DNA of 10,228 nt from Candidatus Falkowiibacteriota bacterium (GTDB taxonomy: Bacteria > Patescibacteria > ABY1 > BM507 > UBA12075): contig DAOVXE010000010.1 of assembly GCA_030636285.1 (NCBI GenBank), forward strand, positions 1 to 10,228, given 5' to 3'. The notes under the pieces were generated by a model. The model saw nothing but the letters and a program-made list of their open reading frames with translations, searched no databases and had not been told where the DNA came from. This document shows, one piece after another, positions 6,909 through 10,228 of the stretch (within the stretch, counting starts at the first letter, position 1; the number at the start of each line of letters is the position of its first letter). A program made the position numbers and the translations under genes.

Positions 6909-8341
6909 AAAATAATTTAATAAAATTTATTATACTGTTGCTGGTTTTTACCCCTCAGGCATTAACCGCCAGCAAGGCAACAGCTGATCTCTCCGGCCGT
7001 ATTTTGTTGCAGGTTGAGCAAAACGGCGAAGCCTGGTATGTGAACCCGATTACTTTTGAAATGTATTTTTTAAGCCGTCCAATGGATGCTTTTCAAATCA
7101 TGCGCGAGCAAGGAATAGGTATTACCAACAAGGATCTTAATAAAATTCCGATCGGATTGCTTAAAAATACTAGCCGGGACAGTGATAATGACGGTCTGGG
7201 CGACGCGTTGGAAAATTCAATTGGCACTGATATTCATTCTGCTGACAGCGACGCGGACAGTTTTAATGATTGGGCTGAGGTAAAAAGCGCTTATAACGCC
7301 ATTGGTAAAGGTGTTATGCCGATTGATTTGGCTTTTAGCGCAAAACAAAATGGACGGATCTTTTTACAGGTTGAATCAAGGGGCGAGGCCTGGTACGTGA
7401 ATCCAAGGGATAATAAAAGATATTTTCTCGGCCGTCCGGCTGACGCTTTTGAAGTAATGCGCTCGCTCGGACTGGGGATCAGCGATCAGGATCTGTTCCC
7501 TGATAATACCCGGGCCAATGAGCCGGTAGTGGAGGAAACCTCGGATTATAAAGAGATAGTAACCCAAGCGGATAATTTTGATCTCAGACAAATTGAATTT
7601 TTAATTATGGAATTGGTTAATCAGGAGCGTCTAAACGCCGGACTGGAGGCAGTGGAGTGGAACAGTGAATTGGCCAATGTGGCCAGGGAGCATAGCCGGG
7701 ATCTGGCCAGCGAGAACAACAGTTTTACCGGCTTCTATAAAGCCTGCGACTATCCGATCATCCATCATGAAGGCAATGATTTTGGTTTTTATAATTCTGG
7801 CCGGCTGAATAACCGTGATATTTATTATTACCAAAAAACCGGGGAAAATATTGCCCTGGTTTCGGCCGCCCGGGTAACGGTTCGTTTTAAGGAAGGCGAT
7901 CCTGCGAAAGAGGAATTGGAAAATTGCGCATTTGAGCGCAGCCGCTGGGACGAAGAATTCAGGATCAAAATGGAAATGGAAACCAGTGAAAGCGCTAAGC
8001 TGGAAGATTTAAATAATGAGCTTGATCGGCGCGGCCGTGAATTTAATAACCGCAGCGAAGTGGAAGCAGCCGAAGTTGCATGGCTTAGTGGATTTTCAGT
8101 TGCCAGGGACACTGTCCGGGGCTGGATGGAAAGCCAGGGGCATAAGGATAATATATTGACAGCAGAATATAATGAAGCCGGAGTAGGGGTTGATTATGTT
8201 AACGGCTATATCATCAGCACGCAGGTGTTTATCAACCGGGCCGTTTGCGGCTACCCGGGCGGCGCTTGCTGCAAACAGTTCGGCTATATGCCTTATTGTT
8301 ATATCCCTTATAGCTGTGAGCAAAATATTTGCGTTAATTAA
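6905..8341 (+). CDS. Secreted CAP/SCP-family protein with surface module and cysteine-rich tail
   Basis: The 478-residue protein has a signal peptide (about 1-27, ending near ATA-DLSG). It then carries module A (30-82), a calcium-type aspartate-rich repeat ('DSDNDGLGD', 'DSDADSFND', about 91-125), module B (149-199) and a CAP domain (about 229-444). CAP hallmarks are 'LVNQERLNAGL' then 'WNSELANVAREHSRDLA' (H263), 'TGENIA' (E314), and 'GWMESQGHKDNIL' (H413) then 'EAGVGVDY'. CAP proteins are usually secreted and may bind lipids, sterols or cell-wall material. About 65 charged residues (323-390) interrupt the CAP domain. The tail (446-478) has six cysteines (448, 455, 456, 465, 471, 476), which probably form disulfides outside the cell. 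The gene overlaps the preceding one by four bases (ATGA). It is the last gene inside the inverted repeats and is more GC-rich than genes to the left. Confidence 0.93.
   Translation: MKNNLIKFIILLLVFTPQALTASKATADLSGRILLQVEQNGEAWYVNPITFEMYFLSRPMDAFQIMREQGIGITNKDLNKIPIGLLKNTSRDSDNDGLGDALENSIGTDIHSADSDADSFNDWAEVKSAYNAIGKGVMPIDLAFSAKQNGRIFLQVESRGEAWYVNPRDNKRYFLGRPADAFEVMRSLGLGISDQDLFPDNTRANEPVVEETSDYKEIVTQADNFDLRQIEFLIMELVNQERLNAGLEAVEWNSELANVAREHSRDLASENNSFTGFYKACDYPIIHHEGNDFGFYNSGRLNNRDIYYYQKTGENIALVSAARVTVRFKEGDPAKEELENCAFERSRWDEEFRIKMEMETSESAKLEDLNNELDRRGREFNNRSEVEAAEVAWLSGFSVARDTVRGWMESQGHKDNILTAEYNEAGVGVDYVNGYIISTQVFINRAVCGYPGGACCKQFGYMPYCYIPYSCEQNICVN
6992..7501 (+). repeat. Protein-level repeat module A-TSP3-B, copy in the CAP protein
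   Basis: Module A (6992-7150; 'GRILLQVE', 'GEAWYVNP', 'FLSRPMDAF'), a thrombospondin-type-3-like calcium stretch (about 7175-7280), and module B (7349-7501; 'GRIFLQVE', 'GEAWYVNP', 'YFLGRPADAF') repeat the order found at 4238-4753. By position and details, A resembles A ('KIP' extension before the calcium stretch) and B resembles B ('LGLGIS'). The whole unit was therefore probably copied together, N-terminal here and C-terminal in the DUF2330 protein. Confidence 0.85.
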
Positions 8342-8396
8342 AATTAATTATATAACTCACCTTACGCTCTTATCACGTAAAAAAAGTTATAATAAA

Positions 8397-8460
8397 TGTA
8401 ATTTAAACAAAAACGAGGATAAAAATAAGTTTTATCTTAGCATTTTTGTTTAATATTACA
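8397..8460 (+). terminator. Long AT-rich hairpin, possible bidirectional terminator of the CAP operon
   Basis: Stem segments TGTAAT/ATTACA (8397-8402, 8455-8460), TAAACAAAAA/TTTTTGTTTA (8404-8413, 8443-8452) and AGGATAAAA/TTTTATCTT (8416-8424, 8430-8438) pair around a 5-base loop. The inner stem followed by a T-rich ATTTTTGTTT could stop transcription from the CAP gene, and the A-rich left arm would do the same on the other strand. The stem is low in GC, so terminator strength is doubtful. Confidence 0.4.
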
Positions 8461-8515
8461 CAAGTTATGCCCAAAGGGCATAACAGTAGTCGGGAATATT
8501 CAAATTCCTTGACTG
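8461..8515 (-). repeat. 55-bp inverted repeat, right copy
   Basis: This is the exact reverse complement of 6310-6364, about 120 bases past the CAP stop. It contains the hairpins 8464-8484 (GTTATGCCC / GGGCATAAC, AAA loop) and 8488-8514 (AGTC-GGAAT / ATTCC-GACT). The two copies enclose 2.1 kb with the two small membrane genes and the CAP gene. Confidence 0.95.
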
Positions 8516-8590
8516 TTTATTATAACTTTTTCTAAGGTAAAAATATTTAGTGTGTAAGGCGAGTTATATAAGATTATAATTTGACCAGAA

Positions 8591-8621
8591 CTGGCAATAA
8601 TTGTTAAAATAAAGATATAAT
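8591..8621 (+). promoter_or_regulatory. Candidate promoter of the macro-domain gene
   Basis: TATAAT at 8616-8621 lies 17 bases before the ATG at 8639, with CTGGCA (8591-8596) as a weak -35 at 19-base spacing. A second TATAAT is at 8575-8580. CCAG-AA-CTGG (8585-8594) is a short palindrome overlapping the -35. If used, the transcript leader would be about ten bases, nearly leaderless. Confidence 0.4.
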
Positions 8622-8638
8622 CATAAAAACTAAGCTAT

Positions 8639-9202
8639 ATGGCTGAAGAAAAATTAATAGAAAAAATACCCACAGGCTTCAAAACCAAGATTCAAATTTA
8701 TTGCGGTGATATTACCAAGCTGAAAGTGGGCGCGATCATTAACGCAACCGATGAGAACCTAAGCGGAGGCGGCGGAGTTGACAAGGCGATCCATGCCGCG
8801 GCCGGGCCCGAGCTGCTTACAGAATGCGAGCGAATCGGGGGCTGCAAAACCGGTGAAGCGGTTATCACCAAAGGCTATCATTTACCAACCGAATATGTTA
8901 TCCATACGGTCGGCCCGAAATACGGCAGTGAAGATGGAAATGAAGATGAATTGCTTAGTAATTGTTATCAGGATTGTTTGCGTTTAGCTTTTGAGCACAA
9001 TATCAGGTCAATCGCTTTCCCTAATATATCAACCGGCTTATATCGCTACCCAAAGGAAGAAGCGGTGGAGATTGCTTTTTCGTCTGTCTGGAAATGGATG
9101 AAGAGCCATCAATATTATAATTTTGAAAAAATTATTTTTGTGTCATTTACAAAAGAAGATTATGATCTAAATGTTTTCTTTTTTAATCAAGCAAAATTTT
9201 AA
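8639..9202 (+). CDS. Macro-domain protein, YmdB/MacroD-like ADP-ribose hydrolase
   Basis: The 187-residue protein is a complete macro domain of the MacroD/YmdB type, which binds ADP-ribose and removes it from O-acetyl-ADP-ribose or proteins. Visible motifs are 'YCGDITKLKVGAIINATDEN' (21-40), 'SGGGGVDKAIHAAAGPELL' (42-60), 'CKTGEAVITKGYHLP' (69-83), 'VIHTVGP' (87-93) and 'FPNISTGLYRYP' (127-138). The catalytic aspartate equivalent to YmdB D35 is kept as D48. The usual 'NAAN' motif reads 'NATD', however, so the position of YmdB N25 is D38 here. Activity may be altered. The protein acts in the cytoplasm; no signal peptide is seen. A candidate promoter just upstream suggests it starts a new transcript with the next gene four bases away. 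Confidence 0.93.
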   Translation: MAEEKLIEKIPTGFKTKIQIYCGDITKLKVGAIINATDENLSGGGGVDKAIHAAAGPELLTECERIGGCKTGEAVITKGYHLPTEYVIHTVGPKYGSEDGNEDELLSNCYQDCLRLAFEHNIRSIAFPNISTGLYRYPKEEAVEIAFSSVWKWMKSHQYYNFEKIIFVSFTKEDYDLNVFFFNQAKF

Positions 9203-9206
9203 ATTT

Positions 9207-9812
9207 ATGGTTTCTTATATTATTCCCGGCGCAATAGTTATTATAATTGCATATTTTATTGCTCGTTTTTTGTTTGATCTGCTTTTGCGGGGTTTTTTGC
9301 CTTTTATTCCATCGCGGCCATGGGTAGTGGAGCAGATAATCAATGAGTTTGAATTAGCAAAAGGGAAACAAAATTGCATTGCTTTTAGTACCGGCCGCTC
9401 AGGGTTATTCCACGCGCTTGAGCATAAATACCCCAAGGCCAGGTTAACCGCGATTGAGCCCAGTCTTTTTCCTTTCTTGGTTTCCTGGGTTCAGGCTATT
9501 ATCAGGCAGACAAATATTAAAGTAATTAGAAAAAAAATTCATCGGGTAAACGTGAAAGAAGCGGATATTATTTATTGCCATCTGTATCCGGATGATCTCC
9601 GGGGAATGGGCAAAAAGTTCAAGTTTGAGTGCCGGCCTGACACTATTATTATCAGTACCGGTTTTAATATTGCCGATCTTAGTCTGGACAAAGTTATTCC
9701 CCTGGATGATGGGCACGGTAAGCTGAATTGGCTGAGCAAGAATCAGAAATTGTTTCAGCGTAAATCAAAGAAATTTAAAAAAGAAAATAAGGCATTTTTT
9801 TATAGAATTTGA
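9207..9812 (+). CDS. Membrane-anchored class I methyltransferase-like protein
   Basis: I place the start at 9207, four bases after the macro gene stop, giving 201 residues. An earlier in-frame ATG at 9171 would overlap the macro gene by 32 bases and add only 12 residues. Residues about 5-33 form a membrane helix and a hydrophobic linker. They are followed by 'FIPSRPWVVEQI' and a Rossmann-like stretch in which 'FSTGRSG' (60-66) occupies the SAM-binding loop and 'AIEPS' (82-86) the acidic end of strand 2. This layout resembles small membrane-tethered methyltransferases such as the FAM173/ATPSCKMT type. The usual 'DxGxGxG' loop is degenerate, so SAM binding is uncertain. The end is lysine-rich ('KSKKFKKENKAFF'). 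The substrate is unknown. The stop is TGA. Confidence 0.65.
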   Translation: MVSYIIPGAIVIIIAYFIARFLFDLLLRGFLPFIPSRPWVVEQIINEFELAKGKQNCIAFSTGRSGLFHALEHKYPKARLTAIEPSLFPFLVSWVQAIIRQTNIKVIRKKIHRVNVKEADIIYCHLYPDDLRGMGKKFKFECRPDTIIISTGFNIADLSLDKVIPLDDGHGKLNWLSKNQKLFQRKSKKFKKENKAFFYRI

Positions 9813-9832
9813 TGCAATAAAATGTTTTTTAT

Positions 9833-10228
9833 ATGATATCATCAATAACTATAAAAAAAGAATTAAATAAATTGGCCAACCCCAAACAAGCGCGTGTTCT
9901 TCAGCGTTTTTTTAAAACTAAACCGGGGGAGTATGGCGAGGGTGATATTTTTCTCGGCATTAAAGTGCCAATGCAAAGGCAAGTAGTAAAAAAGTATTAT
10001 AAAGATTTGCCTATTAGCGAAATTCCCAAATTATTGCGCACAAAAGTTCATGAATATCGCTTAACGGCGCTTTTAATAATGGTAGCGAAGTTTAACGCTA
10101 AAAATATTACCAAGGCCGAAAGGAAAAATATCTATAATTTATATTTAAAAAATACCAAATATATTAATAATTGGGATTTGGTTGATTTAAGCGCCCCTAA
10201 TATTATTGGCGTTTATTTGTTGGATAAA
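9833..10228 (+). CDS. DNA alkylation repair protein, AlkD-like, 3'-truncated by window edge
   Basis: The frame from ATG 9833 stays open to the window end, giving 132 residues of a HEAT-repeat DNA glycosylase of the AlkD family, which removes alkylated bases without base flipping. Characteristic stretches are 'RFFKTKPGEYGEGDIFLGI' (25-43), 'VPMQRQV' (45-51), 'HEYRLTAL' (73-80) and 'YINNWDLVDLSAP' (110-122). W114 and D118 correspond to the tryptophan and catalytic aspartate of B. cereus AlkD (W109, D113). The family is usually about 220-240 residues, so roughly the last 40% is missing. The gene begins 20 bases after the previous stop, in AT-rich DNA with T before ATG, and may be cotranscribed with it. 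Confidence 0.93.
   Translation, partial: MISSITIKKELNKLANPKQARVLQRFFKTKPGEYGEGDIFLGIKVPMQRQVVKKYYKDLPISEIPKLLRTKVHEYRLTALLIMVAKFNAKNITKAERKNIYNLYLKNTKYINNWDLVDLSAPNIIGVYLLDK

Larger units (their letters stand above)
8348..8571. other. Compact four-way (cloverleaf) inverted-repeat structure
   Basis: This region after the CAP gene can fold on either strand into a closing arm plus three hairpins. The closing arm has an outer part, 8348-8365 with 8554-8571 (18 bp, one mismatch), and an inner part, 8381-8395 with 8517-8531 (15 bp, perfect). The hairpins are 8397-8460, 8464-8484 and 8488-8514. Unpaired bases between arms number only one, three, three and two. The last two hairpins are the right 55-bp repeat. 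It could be a structured RNA, a transposon-derived element with ends reading TTATATAACTC, or a recombination site. No clear target-site duplication flanks it. Pairing was read by eye, without an energy calculation. Confidence 0.8.

Noticed and set aside
7376..8323. Several minus-strand open frames inside the CAP gene
   Set aside because: They overlap a strongly supported signal-peptide/CAP coding gene, have low-complexity translations and no domain motifs; they are shadows.
8190..8453. A plus-strand open frame running past the CAP stop
   Set aside because: It lies in another frame of the CAP gene and continues into the hairpin region; its translation shows no recognisable features.
6310..8515. 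CRISPR array or classic insertion sequence
   Set aside because: There are only two repeat units, inverted and 2.1 kb apart, with no spacers and no transposase between them.
8348..8571. tRNA or tmRNA
   Set aside because: The cloverleaf-like shape is far too large, and no anticodon arm, T-loop motif or CCA end is present.
9171..9206. Upstream ATG for the methyltransferase-like gene
   Set aside because: It would overlap the macro gene by 32 bases. The ATG at 9207 has the same TTT-ATG context as other starts and keeps the membrane helix intact.

Overview
The window is an AT-rich stretch of bacterial genome with every supported gene on the + strand, short gaps between genes and many small or stripped-down proteins. 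The style fits a Candidate Phyla Radiation (Patescibacteria) genome: recurring secreted proteins carrying a 'GEAWYVNP...FLGRPADAF' module beside a calcium-type repeat, a minimal MscS channel, and no Shine-Dalgarno motifs. Two genes end in TGA, and I see no in-frame TGA inside the others, so the standard code is used. That argues against the UGA-recoded Gracilibacteria/Absconditabacteria. The lineage is an inference from gene content; no rRNA or marker gene is present.

Left part (3-2595): the 3' portion of a type I restriction-modification methyltransferase (hsdM, open to the window edge) followed by a complete specificity subunit (hsdS). No hsdR is visible. Next (2624-6162) come a secreted DUF2330 protein fused to a thioredoxin-like CPHC domain and to the surface module, a truncated-type MscS channel, a DEDDh exonuclease and a small GIY-YIG protein. 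The DUF2330 gene sits between two identical 24-bp direct repeats.

Middle part (6163-8638): a three-gene cassette (two small membrane proteins and a secreted CAP/SCP protein with the same surface module and a six-cysteine tail). It lies between two perfect 55-bp inverted repeats (6310-6364 and 8461-8515). Both repeats lie in hairpin-rich intergenic DNA. On the right, positions 8348-8571 can fold into a tightly packed cloverleaf: one long closing arm and three hairpins with only 1-3 unpaired bases between them. On the left, a perfect 20-bp palindrome containing TATAAT lies just outside the repeat, as a possible operator/promoter. This repeat-bounded cassette is the most interesting structure here: it may be invertible, or the repeats may be copies of an undescribed palindromic element.

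Right part (8639-10228): a macro-domain protein with a substitution in its usual NAAN motif, a membrane-anchored methyltransferase-like protein with a degenerate SAM motif, and the 5' part of an AlkD-type DNA alkylation repair gene cut by the window end.

Two secreted proteins with a shared module, one of them a likely thiol-disulfide protein and the other cysteine-rich, suggest a common cell-surface function. This is inference, not shown by the sequence.
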